A stretch of DNA of 64,000 bases from the NCBI RefSeq assembly GCF_002116635.1, contig NZ_LQPW01000178.1:97008-161007 (forward strand), given 5' to 3'. The DNA is from Mycobacterium szulgai (GTDB lineage Bacteria; Actinomycetota; Actinomycetes; Mycobacteriales; Mycobacteriaceae). This document shows, in pieces, positions 9,277 through 18,040 of the stretch (within the stretch, counting starts at the first letter, position 1; each line of letters starts with the position of its first letter). Position numbers and translations under genes: made by a program. The notes under the pieces are model-generated. The model had not been told where the DNA came from. It was given only the letters and a program-made list of their open reading frames with translations, and searched no databases.

Positions 9277-9858
9277 TCAAGCGCGTGACCGCGAGCCGAG
9301 GTCGACGACCCCGGCCGGCGGCAGGCCCGCGGCGTGCTCCAGTACCTCGCAGAAGGCCTCGACATGGCTGCTCACGTCGGGGTTGGTGGCCGTCCATGAG
9401 GCCCGTAGTTCCAGCTGGTGGGCACGCGGTGGTCCGGAGATGTCGCCGTAGCGCACCGAGGTGGTCGCGGTGACGGTGCCGCCCAGGGCGGTCACATGCT
9501 CGGTGCGCGCCTCCAGCGCCTCCGCGAGCCAGCTCCACGCCACCTCAGGCAGCAGCGGATCGATGGCCTCGTGGGAGTCCAGGTCGGCCTGGATGTAGGC
9601 GACCAGGCGAATGGTGCCGTCCCACGCATCGGAGCCATCCGGGTCGTACAGCAGAATCAGCCGGCCGAATGCGTCGCCCTCTGATCGCTCCGGGACGATG
9701 TCGAGGTCGGGATGTTTGACTTCGGCGCCCAGGGCGTAGCTGTACGGCGCCAGCCGCTGCGGTGGGCGGATGGGGCCGAGCTCGATCTCCGGCCGAACGG
9801 TGACGGCGTTCATCGCCGCTACTGCGTCTCGGAATGGGGCCGGTTCTGCTGCCGTCAT
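9277..9858 (-). CDS. DUF3000 family protein (Rv2680-like)
   Basis: A 193-residue soluble protein of the actinobacterial DUF3000 family, function unknown. The chosen start (MTAAEPAPFRDAVAAMN, ATG at 9858) lies inside a MIRU-like repeat unit; the longer frame to 9915 would translate a second repeat unit as DPADDDAERSDAEEW. Recognisable segments are RPEIELGPIRPPQRLAPYSYALGAEV and SDAWDGTIRLVAYIQADLD. The gene sits between echA15 and the RNase D-like gene, all on the minus strand, and its TGA is one base from the next ATG, so it is probably translationally coupled to the nuclease. Confidence 0.85.
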   Translation of the reverse strand: MTAAEPAPFRDAVAAMNAVTVRPEIELGPIRPPQRLAPYSYALGAEVKHPDLDIVPERSEGDAFGRLILLYDPDGSDAWDGTIRLVAYIQADLDSHEAIDPLLPEVAWSWLAEALEARTEHVTALGGTVTATTSVRYGDISGPPRAHQLELRASWTATNPDVSSHVEAFCEVLEHAAGLPPAGVVDLGSRSRA

Positions 9859-9951
9859 GCGCCACTCCTCAGCATCGCTGCGCTCTGCATCGTCGTCGGC
9901 GGGATCATGCGCCACTCCTCAGCATCGCTGCGCTCTGCATCGTCGTCGGCG
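9855..9951 (-). repeat. MIRU-like tandem repeat, two units of 50-bp period
   Basis: Two units, at 9855-9901 and 9905-9951, are identical over 47 bases and spaced 50 bases start to start. The reverse complement reads CGCCGACGACGATGCAGAGC then GCAGCGATGCTGAGGAGTGG, ending in GCGCATGA, which is the familiar mycobacterial interspersed repetitive unit. As in classical MIRUs the element lies between cotranscribed genes and carries an ATG overlapping a TGA at one end. The proximal unit supplies the start codon of the DUF3000 gene. Confidence 0.85.
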
Positions 9952-10018
9952 AAGAACTCACAGTTTCCGACGGTAGACCTATCGTCCGACACGCGAAATC
10001 AGGCGCGCCGAATTGCGG

Positions 10019-10843
10019 TCAGCTGTCCGAGCCGTCAGCAAATCGCGCGGGGCGCTTCTCGCGGTGCGCAGCCAGACCTTCGCGCACGTCGGGGCCGCCG
10101 AACCCGATGAATTCCAGGCCAAGCGACGTTTCGAAGGCCGGCCCGAACATCCGGTACCAGTGATTGAGGCTGCGTTTGGTCCAGCGGATGGCGTTTTGGG
10201 CGCCGTCGGCCAGATTCTCGGCCAGCCGGGTCGCGGTGGCCAGCACCTCGTCGTCGTCGACGCAGGTCGAGACCAGGCCAATGCGCTCGGCTTCTTCGCC
10301 GGAGAGCACCTCGCAGGTCAGCAGGTAGTACTTGGCCTTGGCCATGCCGACCAGCAGCGGCCAGCAGATCGCGGCGTGGTCACCGGCGGCGACCCCGAGT
10401 TTCGTGTGTCCGTCGATGATTTTGGCGGTCCGGCCCGCCACCGAGATGTCGGCGAGCAATGCGACCACCAGACCAGCGCCGACGGCGGGGCCCTTGATGG
10501 CCGAGACCACCGGTTTGTCGAAGTTGACCAGGTTGAGCACCAGATCGCGGGCTTCGCGCAGGATGCGGATCCGGCCCTCGTAGTCATTGATGGTCTCGTC
10601 GATCAGATCGAAGCTGCCGCCGGAGGAGAACGCCTTGCCTTCACCGCGGACCAGGACCACTTTTACCGCGGGGTCGCGATCGAGCACCGGCCAGATGTCG
10701 GCAAGATCGCGGTGCATCTGCGGTCCCACCGAGTTCAGCCCGGGGGCATCGAGAACCAGTTCCAGCACGCCGTTGTCCTGGGTTTGGCAGCGCAGGCTGG
10801 GAAAGTCGTCGTAGCTGACCGGCATCGGATCGATGTTACGCAA
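10019..10843 (-). CDS. echA15: Enoyl-CoA hydratase/isomerase family protein (EchA15)
   Basis: A 274-residue crotonase-fold protein expected to act on enoyl-CoA thioesters. The first oxyanion-hole segment KVVLVRGEGKAFSSGGSFDLID (near residue 60-80) and the second, SAIKGPAVGAGLVVALLADISV (near 115-135), are both present. The start is either MRNIDPMPVSY at 10843 or MPVSYDDF at 10825; the second leaves more room for the divergent hemE promoter. It matches Rv2679 by order and length. Substrate unknown; the canonical catalytic glutamates of true hydratases are not obvious, so it may be an isomerase or another crotonase-type enzyme. Confidence 0.88.
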   Translation of the reverse strand: MRNIDPMPVSYDDFPSLRCQTQDNGVLELVLDAPGLNSVGPQMHRDLADIWPVLDRDPAVKVVLVRGEGKAFSSGGSFDLIDETINDYEGRIRILREARDLVLNLVNFDKPVVSAIKGPAVGAGLVVALLADISVAGRTAKIIDGHTKLGVAAGDHAAICWPLLVGMAKAKYYLLTCEVLSGEEAERIGLVSTCVDDDEVLATATRLAENLADGAQNAIRWTKRSLNHWYRMFGPAFETSLGLEFIGFGGPDVREGLAAHREKRPARFADGSDS

Positions 10844-10877
10844 GGTCCGCGCGGCGCCCGTGGCAGCATTGACGTCG

Positions 10878-11927
10878 ATGAGTACGCGTCGCGACCTTAC
10901 CCAGTCGCCCTATCTGGCCGCGGTCGGCGGCCGTAAACCGAGCCGGGTACCGGTGTGGTTTATGCGCCAGGCCGGACGTTCCCTGCCCGAATACCGGGCA
11001 CTGCGCCAACAGCGCAGCATGCTGGCCGCCTGTTTTGAGCCGGAGATGGCCTGCGAGATCACCCTGCAGCCGATCCGCCGCTACGACGTCGACGCGGCGA
11101 TCCTGTTCTCCGACATCGTGGTGCCCCTGCGCGCCGCCGGCGTCGATCTGGACATCGTCGCCGACGTCGGTCCGGTGATCGCGCAGCCCGTGCGCACCGA
11201 CACCGACATCGCTGCGATGAAACCTCTTGATCCCCAAGCGATTCAGCCCGTTTTTCAGACCATCGGGCTGTTGGTTGACGCGCTGGGGGAGGTGCCGCTG
11301 ATCGGGTTCGCTGGTGCGCCGTTCACGTTGGCTTCCTACCTGGTCGAAGGCGGGCCGAGCCGCCACCACGCCCGCACCAAGGCGATGATGCTGTCCGAGC
11401 CGGCGAGCTGGCATGCGCTGATGACCAAGCTGACCGACCTCACCATTGCGTTCCTAAGTGGCCAAATCGACGCGGGGGTGGACGCCATCCAGGTGTTCGA
11501 CTCCTGGGCGGGCACGCTGTCGCTGGCCGACTATCGGCAGTACGTGCTGCCGCACAGTGCACGGGTATTCGGCGCGCTGGCCGAACATGGGCTGCCGATG
11601 ACCCACTTCGGCGTGGGCACCGCGGAGTTGCTGGGAGCGATGTCGGAAGCGGGTGCCACAGTCGTCGGCGTCGACTGGCGAACCGCGCTCACCGACGCCG
11701 CCGCCAGGGTGGTGCCCGGCACCGCGCTGCAGGGCAACCTGGACCCGGTGGTGGTGCTGGCGGGCTGGCCGGCGGTGGAACGCGCCGCGCGCGCCGTCGT
11801 CGACGACGGTCGCCGGGCCGTGGACTCAGGGGCGGCCGGTCACGTCTTCAACCTTGGCCACGGTGTGTTGCCGGAGACCGATCCCGGTGTGCTGACCGAT
11901 CTGGTGGCGCTGGTCCACTCGCTATGA
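10878..11927 (+). CDS. hemE: Uroporphyrinogen decarboxylase
   Basis: Decarboxylates uroporphyrinogen III to coproporphyrinogen III in haem synthesis. It has 349 residues from ATG 10878 (MSTRRDLTQSPYLAAVGG). The signature PVWFMRQAGRSLPEYR near residue 23-38, AAILFSDIVVPLRAAG near 77, FAGAPFTLASYLVEGGPSRHHA near 138 and FDSWAGTLS near 210 are clear. The start at 10833 seen in the longer frame would overlap the echA15 start region. Compared with M. tuberculosis HemE as I recall it, the loop after LLGAMSEA is shorter by several residues, which explains the shorter length. It overlaps hemY by ATGA. Confidence 0.97.
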   Translation: MSTRRDLTQSPYLAAVGGRKPSRVPVWFMRQAGRSLPEYRALRQQRSMLAACFEPEMACEITLQPIRRYDVDAAILFSDIVVPLRAAGVDLDIVADVGPVIAQPVRTDTDIAAMKPLDPQAIQPVFQTIGLLVDALGEVPLIGFAGAPFTLASYLVEGGPSRHHARTKAMMLSEPASWHALMTKLTDLTIAFLSGQIDAGVDAIQVFDSWAGTLSLADYRQYVLPHSARVFGALAEHGLPMTHFGVGTAELLGAMSEAGATVVGVDWRTALTDAAARVVPGTALQGNLDPVVVLAGWPAVERAARAVVDDGRRAVDSGAAGHVFNLGHGVLPETDPGVLTDLVALVHSL

Positions 11928-13270
11928 CCGCACGCTCGTATTGTGTTGTGGGCGGCGGCATTTCGGGGTTGGCGGCCGCCTACCGATTGCGCATGGCGGT
12001 CGGGGACGACGCGTCGATCACGGTGTTCGATCCCGGCGACCGGCTCGGCGGGGTGCTGCGCACCGAGATCGTCGGCGGCCAGCCCATGGATGTCGGCGCC
12101 GAAGCCTTCGTGCGGCGCCGCCCCGAGGTCCCGGCGCTGCTGGCCGAGCTGGGGCTATCGGGGTTGCAACTGGACACCACCGGCGTTCGGCCGCTGATCT
12201 ACAGCCAGGGGCGGCTACACCCGCTGCCGTCGGAGACGGTGGTGGGAATTCCGTCGTCGGCGGCATCGGTTGCCGGGCTGGTCGACGACGCCACGGTGGC
12301 GCGCATCGATGCCGAGCCCGCGCGTCCGTTCAGCTGGCAACCGGGTAGTGATCCGGCGGTCGCCGAGTTGGTGGCCGACCGCTTCGGCGAACAGGTGGTG
12401 GCCCGATCGGTGGACCCGCTGCTCAGTGGGGTGTACGCGGGTTCGGCGGCGACGATCGGGCTGCGTGCGGCGGCCCCCGGTGTGGCGGCGGCCCTCGATC
12501 GCGGGGCGGCGTCCTTGACGGATGCGGTGCGCCAGGCGTTGCCGTCCGCTACCGGGGCTCCGGTGTTCGGCGCAGTGGCCGGCGGCTACCAGGTGCTGGT
12601 CGACGAGCTGGTCGCGCGCAGCCGGCTGAAGTGGCAGCGCGCCGCGATAGCCCGGGTGGAGCCCGGTTGGGTCCTGCGCGATGACACCGGTGCACGCTGG
12701 CCCGCTGACGCGGTGATCCTGGCTGTCCCGGCGGCGCAGCTGGTGCGCCTGCTGGGCGAGCTGGCTCCGCGTACCTGTGCCGCCGCGAACCGGGTGGTGA
12801 GCGCCTCGTCGGCGGTCGTGGCTCTTGCGGTACCCGCCGAGACCGCCTTCCCGCAGTGTTCGGGGGTGCTGGCGGCAAGCGGCGAGCCGTTGCGGTCCAA
12901 GGCGATCACGTTGTCGTCGCGCAAATGGGGGCGGCATGGGGACGTGCAGCTGCTGCGACTGTCGTTTGGGCGATTTGGCGATGATCTGACCACGACCGCC
13001 TCGGACGACGAACTGCTGGGGTGGGCGTTGAGCGACCTCGTCGATGTATTCGATCTGGCCGTCGACCCGGTCGACGCTCGCGTGCAACGCTGGATCGGTG
13101 CGATGCCGCAGTACGGGCCCGGCCACGCGGAGCTGGTTGCAGAGGTGCGCGCCGGCCTGCCGCCGGGCCTGGCGGTAGCCGGCAGTTACCTGGACGGAAT
13201 CGGCGTACCCGCCTGCGTCGGGGCTGCTGGGCGGGCGATCGAAGCCCTCGAAGCGGAAGTGGCACGATAG
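11924..13270 (+). CDS. hemY: Coproporphyrinogen III / protoporphyrinogen oxidase HemY (CgoX)
   Basis: A 448-residue FAD-dependent oxidase with the N-terminal dinucleotide-binding motif VVGGGISGLAAAYRLR (residues 7-22) and GGQPMDVGAEAFVRRRPEVP near 49. In actinobacteria this enzyme makes coproporphyrin III rather than protoporphyrin. The neighbour chdC confirms the coproporphyrin-dependent route. The start is fixed by the ATGA overlap with hemE. The sequence near the C-terminus, YLDGIGVPACVGAAGRAIEAL, is the conserved FAD-closing segment. It corresponds to Rv2677c. Confidence 0.96.
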   Translation: MTARSYCVVGGGISGLAAAYRLRMAVGDDASITVFDPGDRLGGVLRTEIVGGQPMDVGAEAFVRRRPEVPALLAELGLSGLQLDTTGVRPLIYSQGRLHPLPSETVVGIPSSAASVAGLVDDATVARIDAEPARPFSWQPGSDPAVAELVADRFGEQVVARSVDPLLSGVYAGSAATIGLRAAAPGVAAALDRGAASLTDAVRQALPSATGAPVFGAVAGGYQVLVDELVARSRLKWQRAAIARVEPGWVLRDDTGARWPADAVILAVPAAQLVRLLGELAPRTCAAANRVVSASSAVVALAVPAETAFPQCSGVLAASGEPLRSKAITLSSRKWGRHGDVQLLRLSFGRFGDDLTTTASDDELLGWALSDLVDVFDLAVDPVDARVQRWIGAMPQYGPGHAELVAEVRAGLPPGLAVAGSYLDGIGVPACVGAAGRAIEALEAEVAR

Positions 13271-13275
13271 GTTTC

Positions 13276-13971
13276 ATGGCCAAACTCGACTTCGATGCTC
13301 TCAACTCGACCATTCGCTACCTGATGTTTTCGGTGTTTTCGGTGCGGCCGGGCGCCCTGGGCGATCAGCGTGAGGCCGTCGTCGACGATGCCGCCACGTT
13401 CTTCAAACAGCAGGAAGAGCGCGGCGTCGTGGTGCGCGGCCTCTATGACGTCGCGGGCCTGCGCGCCGACGCGGATTTCATGATCTGGACCCACGCCGAG
13501 CGCGTCGAAGCGCTGCAGGCCACCTACGCCGATTTTCGGCGGACCACGACGCTGGGGCAGGTCTGCACGCCGGTGTGGAGCAGCGTGGCGCTGCATCGGC
13601 CGGCGGAGTTCAACAAGAGCCACATCCCGGCGTTTCTGGCCGGCGAAGAGCCCGGGGCCTACATCTGCGTGTATCCCTTTGTGCGGTCTTACGAGTGGTA
13701 CCTGCTGCCCGACGAGGAACGCCGCCGCATGCTGTCCGAACACGGCATGGCCGCCCGTGAATACAAGGATGTGCGGGCCAACACGGTGCCCGCCTTCGCG
13801 CTGGGCGACTACGAATGGATCCTGGCCTTCGAGGCCCCGGAATTGCATCGCATCGTCGACCTGATGCGGGAACTGCGGGCTACTGACGCGCGGCGCCACA
13901 CCCGCGAAGAGACGCCGTTTTTCACCGGTCCGCGGGTGCCGGTCGAGCAGCTGGTGAACTCGCTGCCATGA
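13276..13971 (+). CDS. chdC: Coproheme decarboxylase ChdC (HemQ, Rv2676c-like)
   Basis: A 231-residue protein of the chlorite-dismutase fold that converts coproheme to haem b with peroxide, the last step of the coproporphyrin-dependent pathway. I start at ATG 13276 (MAKLDFDALNSTIRYLMFSV), five bases after the hemY stop; the longer frame to 13021 would lie inside hemY. Characteristic segments are DFMIWTHAERVEALQATYADF, YPFVRSYEWYLLPDEERRRML (with the Tyr that becomes a radical in the family) and the C-terminal FTGPRVPVEQLVNSLP. The next gene overlaps it by ATGA. Confidence 0.95.
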   Translation: MAKLDFDALNSTIRYLMFSVFSVRPGALGDQREAVVDDAATFFKQQEERGVVVRGLYDVAGLRADADFMIWTHAERVEALQATYADFRRTTTLGQVCTPVWSSVALHRPAEFNKSHIPAFLAGEEPGAYICVYPFVRSYEWYLLPDEERRRMLSEHGMAAREYKDVRANTVPAFALGDYEWILAFEAPELHRIVDLMRELRATDARRHTREETPFFTGPRVPVEQLVNSLP

Positions 13972-14717
13972 CCGCCTTCGATCCCACCGATCCCACCCGC
14001 TTCGAGGAGATGTACCGCGACGCGCGGGTCGCGCACGGCTTGCCGGTGGCCACGCCGTGGGATATCGGCGGCCCGCAGCCGGTGGTCCAGCAACTCGTCG
14101 CCGTCGGCGCCATCAAGGGCGAAGTGCTCGACCCGGGTACCGGCCCCGGTCACCACGCGATCTACTACGCCTCCAAGGGCTTTTCGGCCACCGGCATCGA
14201 CGGTTCCGCGGCCGCCATCGAGCGTGCGCACGCCAACGCGGGCAAGGCCGGTGTCTCGGTGGATTTCCAGGTGGCCGACGCAACGAAGCTGGACGGGTTC
14301 GAGGGGCGCTTTGACACCGTCGTCGACTGCGCCTTCTTCCACACTTTCAGCACCGCACCGGACCTGCAGAAGTCCTATGTGCAGGCGCTGCGGCAGGCCA
14401 CCAAGCCCGGAGCGCGGCTGTATATGTTCGAGTTCGGCGCGCACGACGTCAACGGGTTCAGGATGCTGCGGTCGTTGTCCGAGGACGATTTTCACCAGGT
14501 GTTGCCCGCCGGCGGCTGGGAGATCACCTACCTGGGGCCCACCACTTACCAAGTCAACGTCAGCATTGAGTCGATCGAGATGATGGCGGCGCGAAATCCC
14601 GATCTGGCTGACCGGGCACAGGAGTTGCTGGAACGGTTCCGGGTGATGGAACCGTGGCTGAAGGACGGTCGGGTGCACGCCCCGTTCTGGGAAGTGCACG
14701 CCACGCGGGTCGACTAG
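13968..14717 (+). CDS. SAM-dependent methyltransferase (Rv2675c-like)
   Basis: A 249-residue class I methyltransferase. The SAM-binding glycine motif EVLDPGTGPGHHAIYYASKG is at about residues 48-67, followed by the acidic residue of motif II (TGIDGSAAAIERA) and VVDCAFFHTFS near 120. ATGA overlap with chdC makes it the fourth gene of the haem operon. The methyl acceptor is unknown; the operon position suggests a porphyrin- or respiration-related small molecule, but this is only inference. Confidence 0.85.
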   Translation: MTAFDPTDPTRFEEMYRDARVAHGLPVATPWDIGGPQPVVQQLVAVGAIKGEVLDPGTGPGHHAIYYASKGFSATGIDGSAAAIERAHANAGKAGVSVDFQVADATKLDGFEGRFDTVVDCAFFHTFSTAPDLQKSYVQALRQATKPGARLYMFEFGAHDVNGFRMLRSLSEDDFHQVLPAGGWEITYLGPTTYQVNVSIESIEMMAARNPDLADRAQELLERFRVMEPWLKDGRVHAPFWEVHATRVD

Positions 14718-14729
14718 CTGGCGTCGAAA

Positions 14730-14776
14730 CTGTAGTTAGCGCGGGAAAGTGCGAGTGCGGGCCGCGCTAACTACAG
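14730..14776. terminator. Perfect inverted repeat between convergent genes (likely bidirectional terminator)
   Basis: CTGTAGTTAGCGCGG at 14730-14744 is matched exactly by its reverse complement CCGCGCTAACTACAG at 14762-14776, giving a 15-bp stem with a 17-base loop. It occupies the short gap between the stop codons of the methyltransferase (+) and msrB (-). There is no T-run, which is usual for mycobacterial hairpins. A terminator for both operons is the simplest reading. Confidence 0.7.
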
Positions 14777-14784
14777 GCTCGCGG

Positions 14785-15192
14785 CTAGACAGCGCCGGGG
14801 ACCAACTTCAGCGAGATCGAGTTGATGCAGTAGCGCTTGTCGGTTGGTGTGGGGTAGCCCTCGCCTTCGAAGACGTGGCCCAGGTGGCTGTCACAGTTCG
14901 CGCACAGCACCTCGATGCGCTTCATGCCCAGCGAGTAGTCGGTGCGCAGGAATACCGCGCTGGATTTCGCCGGGTCGAAGAACGACGGCCAGCCGCAATG
15001 CGAGTCGAATTTCTCTGTGCTGCGGAACAATTCGGCACCACAGGCCCGGCACTGGTAGACACCCTGGATCTTGGTGTCGGTGTACTCACCGGTGAATGGG
15101 CGTTCGGTGCCGGCTTGGCGCAGCACGGAAAACTCCTCCGGGGTGAGCTTCTTACGCCACTCGTCGTCGGTGAGCCGCAGCTTGGGGGTCAT
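14785..15192 (-). CDS. msrB: Peptide-methionine (R)-S-oxide reductase MsrB
   Basis: A 135-residue enzyme that repairs methionine-R-sulfoxide in proteins. Four zinc-binding cysteines are seen as CRACG and CANC. GWPSFFDP and SHLGHVFEGEG are family hallmarks, and the catalytic cysteine is in RYCINSISL near the C-terminus. Its start overlaps (ATGA) the stop of the upstream aftC gene. It matches Rv2674. Confidence 0.95.
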   Translation of the reverse strand: MTPKLRLTDDEWRKKLTPEEFSVLRQAGTERPFTGEYTDTKIQGVYQCRACGAELFRSTEKFDSHCGWPSFFDPAKSSAVFLRTDYSLGMKRIEVLCANCDSHLGHVFEGEGYPTPTDKRYCINSISLKLVPGAV

Positions 15193-16415
15193 GCGTCTAC
15201 GCTAGCGCGATCTAGGCCGTCGTCCAGTCGGTTCTCCGCCTTGGCGTCCAGGTAGCGGAAGTACAGCACGGTGAACGTCACGATCAGCAGCAGCGACCAG
15301 CCATACGTGATCTTCAGGTATTCCAGCGCCCGGCCCCACCTCATCCAGTTGAAGAGCAGCCAGCGGTCCAGCGTCATGAAGCCGTAAATCCCCAGCCAAG
15401 CCGGCCAGTTACGGATCAACGAGTTGGGCAGCACGACCGTCATCAGGAACGGAAACAGCATCATCGAGTAGTAGCCCTGCGCCAGCGACATCACCAGCCA
15501 CGACCACAGCAGCAGCACGCCCGACGACGTGGTGAACCAGAACAGCGGGTCTCGGGTGCGGTAGTAGCGGTATAGCAGCCACAGCGCGCCAACGGCGATC
15601 GCGGTGAACAGCAACCGCAGCCCGATGATCAGCCAGGTGGGCAGGCCGAAGTACACGCCGTTGCCCTGGATCGAGCTGTTGAAGTAGTCGCGAGTGCCCA
15701 GGATGTAAGGCAGCGTGCGGGTGAAGAAGTCCATCGGGTGGGGCACCACCGGCAGCGCCGCCAGGTTGACGACGATGGGAATGCCGATGGCGGCCACCAA
15801 TGCCCGCCACTGGCGGTTGAGCAGCGGGAGTAACAGCAGCGGGCCGAGCAGGGGTTTGAGCACCAGCGTCAGCCCGATGGCCAGGCCCGCCCACCACTGA
15901 CGGCTGGCGCGGCCGTCCAGCAGCCAGCGCAGGAACAAAACCTCCAGCAGCAGAATGCAGCCGTTGATGTTGGTGAACACCAGTGTGTTGGTGACGGTTT
16001 CGGTGCAGAACATGGCCAGGATCAGTGCGGGCGCGGCCACCGAGGACAGGGTGAAGTTGAACATCCGCAGCAGCAGATACGCGGCTACCAGGATGGCCAC
16101 GGTGTTGATCGAGATGAACAGGTAGCGCGACGGCGCAAAGGGCAGGTAGCCAAAGGGCGCCATCAGCAGCGTGCCGCCCGGAGGGTACAGATAGTGCGGG
16201 TCGACGTAGTCGAAGTGCTCGTTGTAGATGTCCAAGCCGTGCCGAAAGTTCGACACCGCCCGGTAGACCGGCTTGAAATCGTCGGTGATGTTGCCATTGG
16301 TCGTCAGCACGATGCTGCGGTGCAATACCGACAGAATGGCTGCGGGCCACAGCACTGCCCGCAGGATGGATGCGGTGCTCGGGGGGCCGGTTCGGGTCGA
16401 GTCAGCTGCCGTCAC
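15189..16415 (-). CDS. aftC: Alpha-(1->3)-arabinofuranosyltransferase AftC
   Basis: A membrane GT-C (GT87) glycosyltransferase that adds alpha-1,3-arabinofuranose branches to arabinogalactan and lipoarabinomannan using decaprenyl-phosphoarabinose on the outer face of the membrane. The acidic motif of the first external loop is in NGNITDDFKPVYRA (about residues 38-51), followed by about ten helices. The chosen start is the GTG at 16415 (VTAADSTRTG), 26 bases after the upstream stop, giving 408 residues; the open frame continues to 16718 only by running through the upstream gene. M. tuberculosis AftC is slightly longer at its N-terminus, so a start a few codons upstream cannot be excluded. Confidence 0.92.
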   Translation of the reverse strand: MTAADSTRTGPPSTASILRAVLWPAAILSVLHRSIVLTTNGNITDDFKPVYRAVSNFRHGLDIYNEHFDYVDPHYLYPPGGTLLMAPFGYLPFAPSRYLFISINTVAILVAAYLLLRMFNFTLSSVAAPALILAMFCTETVTNTLVFTNINGCILLLEVLFLRWLLDGRASRQWWAGLAIGLTLVLKPLLGPLLLLPLLNRQWRALVAAIGIPIVVNLAALPVVPHPMDFFTRTLPYILGTRDYFNSSIQGNGVYFGLPTWLIIGLRLLFTAIAVGALWLLYRYYRTRDPLFWFTTSSGVLLLWSWLVMSLAQGYYSMMLFPFLMTVVLPNSLIRNWPAWLGIYGFMTLDRWLLFNWMRWGRALEYLKITYGWSLLLIVTFTVLYFRYLDAKAENRLDDGLDRASVDA

Positions 16416-16441
16416 CAGCGCACCGTACCCCGCCCGAACTC

Positions 16442-18001
16442 TCAGGCGGGACAGTAGGTGTCGGTGCCGGGCAGCTTGCCGCTGTCTAGATAGCCGACCA
16501 TCGGCGGCACCGTGCACGCCGAATAGATGCTGGCGCCGTGGCCGATGCCCTGCCACATCACCCGCTTGCTGGCGGCGTTGGCGTTGATGACGGTGGCCGC
16601 CGTCGCAGCAACACCGTCGTTGCCGACGATCGGGTCGTTCTGCACGCCCAGCAGCAAGACGTCGACCTTGAGCTGCTTGGGTGCTTGCGCAGGCGAGCCA
16701 CTGGGCCAGTGCAAGCACTTGACCAGGTTGAGCGCGGCGACGGTCCCGAACTGCGGATAGAGCTTGGCCCAGGCGACCACGAGTTCGCGAACCCGGTCCG
16801 GGGTCGGACGGTTGATCGCGTCGCTGCAGACATTGACGAACTGCCCGTCGGTGTCCTGCATAGCATCGGCGCGGTTGATCAAGTTGGACAGCGGGTTGAT
16901 GTCGCCAGAGTTGGCGGCCGCCAGCGCGCTGGCCAGGGTCGTGGTGTTGTTGACGCGGTCGCCGGCCGGAAAGCCCAATGCGGTGGTGATCGCGTTGGCG
17001 ATAGACGCCACCGATGTGCGCCCGGGCGCCCTGCCGGCCTTGGCGGCGTTGAGCAACGTGCTGACGGCGGCTTTGGGATCAGGGCCCAGCGGGCAGTTCA
17101 CGGCGACGCACTGCGCGGCGAAGGCGTCGAGTGCGGCCTGCTGACCCTTGACCTGTTGTTCGGCGGCGGCTTCGGCGTTGACCCCCAACGCAACCGGTGA
17201 ATCCAGGATCAGCCTGGCCACCTTGTCCGGACGCGACCCGGCGTAGGTCAGTGCCACCTGGGCGCCGTTGCCGATGCCCACCAGGGCGAGCGCGGGAACA
17301 TCCCAGATGTTGCGCAGTCGCTCGATGTCGGAGGCGGCATGCGCGTTGTCGTAAGCGGAGTCGCCCGGGGCGATCGCGTCGGTGCAGTTCGTGGTGGCGG
17401 TGTTGGAGATTTCGGAGAGGTTGGCCACCGGGTCGTCGCCGGACTGGAACTGGGCCTGGTCGCGCATCTCCTCGCGGTCGAAGTGGTCGCGGCAGTCGAT
17501 TGGGCTCGACATTCCCATGCCGCGGCGGTCGACGGCGACGATCGGGTGACCCTTGAGAACGTCGGCGCCCGCATGTGACAGCCAGACCGGCAGCTGGGTC
17601 GACGAGGGCAGGTCGGACCCGGTGGTCAAGACCAGCGGTCCCGCGTCCTTCGGGGTTTGTGCGGAGCGGGCACGAACCACGCCGATGCTGACTGATCCAG
17701 AACCGCCGTTGACGGGGTCGAGGTCGGCGTCATAGCTGGCGCATTCCAGCTTGACGCCCGGGGCGGCCTGGACACCGGCGTCGGCATTGACCCGTGAGGT
17801 GCAGTCGCGCCAGGACAAGTCGTTCTTGGGTGCCGCGATCGGCGGGGGACCGCTGGGTTTGGGCGTCGTGGTGGGTACGCCCTGCGGCTTTGCGCCGGAG
17901 TTGGTGGCAAAGCGCGGGTCGGCACCGAACGCCGGGACGCAGGCGGTCAGCACGGTGGTGGCTGCGACGACGATCGTGGCAGCTCTGATGCGCCGACTCA
18001 T
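16442..18001 (-). CDS. Exported alpha/beta-hydrolase lipoprotein, tripeptidyl-peptidase-like (Rv2672-like)
   Basis: A 519-residue protein from ATG 18001 (MSRRIRAATIVVAATTVLTA) with a signal peptide ending in the lipobox LTAC, then a Pro-rich linker and an alpha/beta-hydrolase domain of the TAP/CaeA type. VVDRRGMGMSSPIDC near residue 155 and a C-terminal histidine segment WQGIGHGASIYSAC near 495 are family features. At the nucleophile elbow the sequence is LVGIGNGAQVAL, where the family normally has G-x-S-x-G, so the catalytic serine appears to be glycine. It matches Rv2672 in order and length (about 528 residues). Either it is inactive or it uses another residue. Confidence 0.85.
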   Translation of the reverse strand: MSRRIRAATIVVAATTVLTACVPAFGADPRFATNSGAKPQGVPTTTPKPSGPPPIAAPKNDLSWRDCTSRVNADAGVQAAPGVKLECASYDADLDPVNGGSGSVSIGVVRARSAQTPKDAGPLVLTTGSDLPSSTQLPVWLSHAGADVLKGHPIVAVDRRGMGMSSPIDCRDHFDREEMRDQAQFQSGDDPVANLSEISNTATTNCTDAIAPGDSAYDNAHAASDIERLRNIWDVPALALVGIGNGAQVALTYAGSRPDKVARLILDSPVALGVNAEAAAEQQVKGQQAALDAFAAQCVAVNCPLGPDPKAAVSTLLNAAKAGRAPGRTSVASIANAITTALGFPAGDRVNNTTTLASALAAANSGDINPLSNLINRADAMQDTDGQFVNVCSDAINRPTPDRVRELVVAWAKLYPQFGTVAALNLVKCLHWPSGSPAQAPKQLKVDVLLLGVQNDPIVGNDGVAATAATVINANAASKRVMWQGIGHGASIYSACTVPPMVGYLDSGKLPGTDTYCPA

Positions 18002-18040
18002 GCCGACCACAGTAGCGGGCCATTAGGCGCCGCTCCGGTG

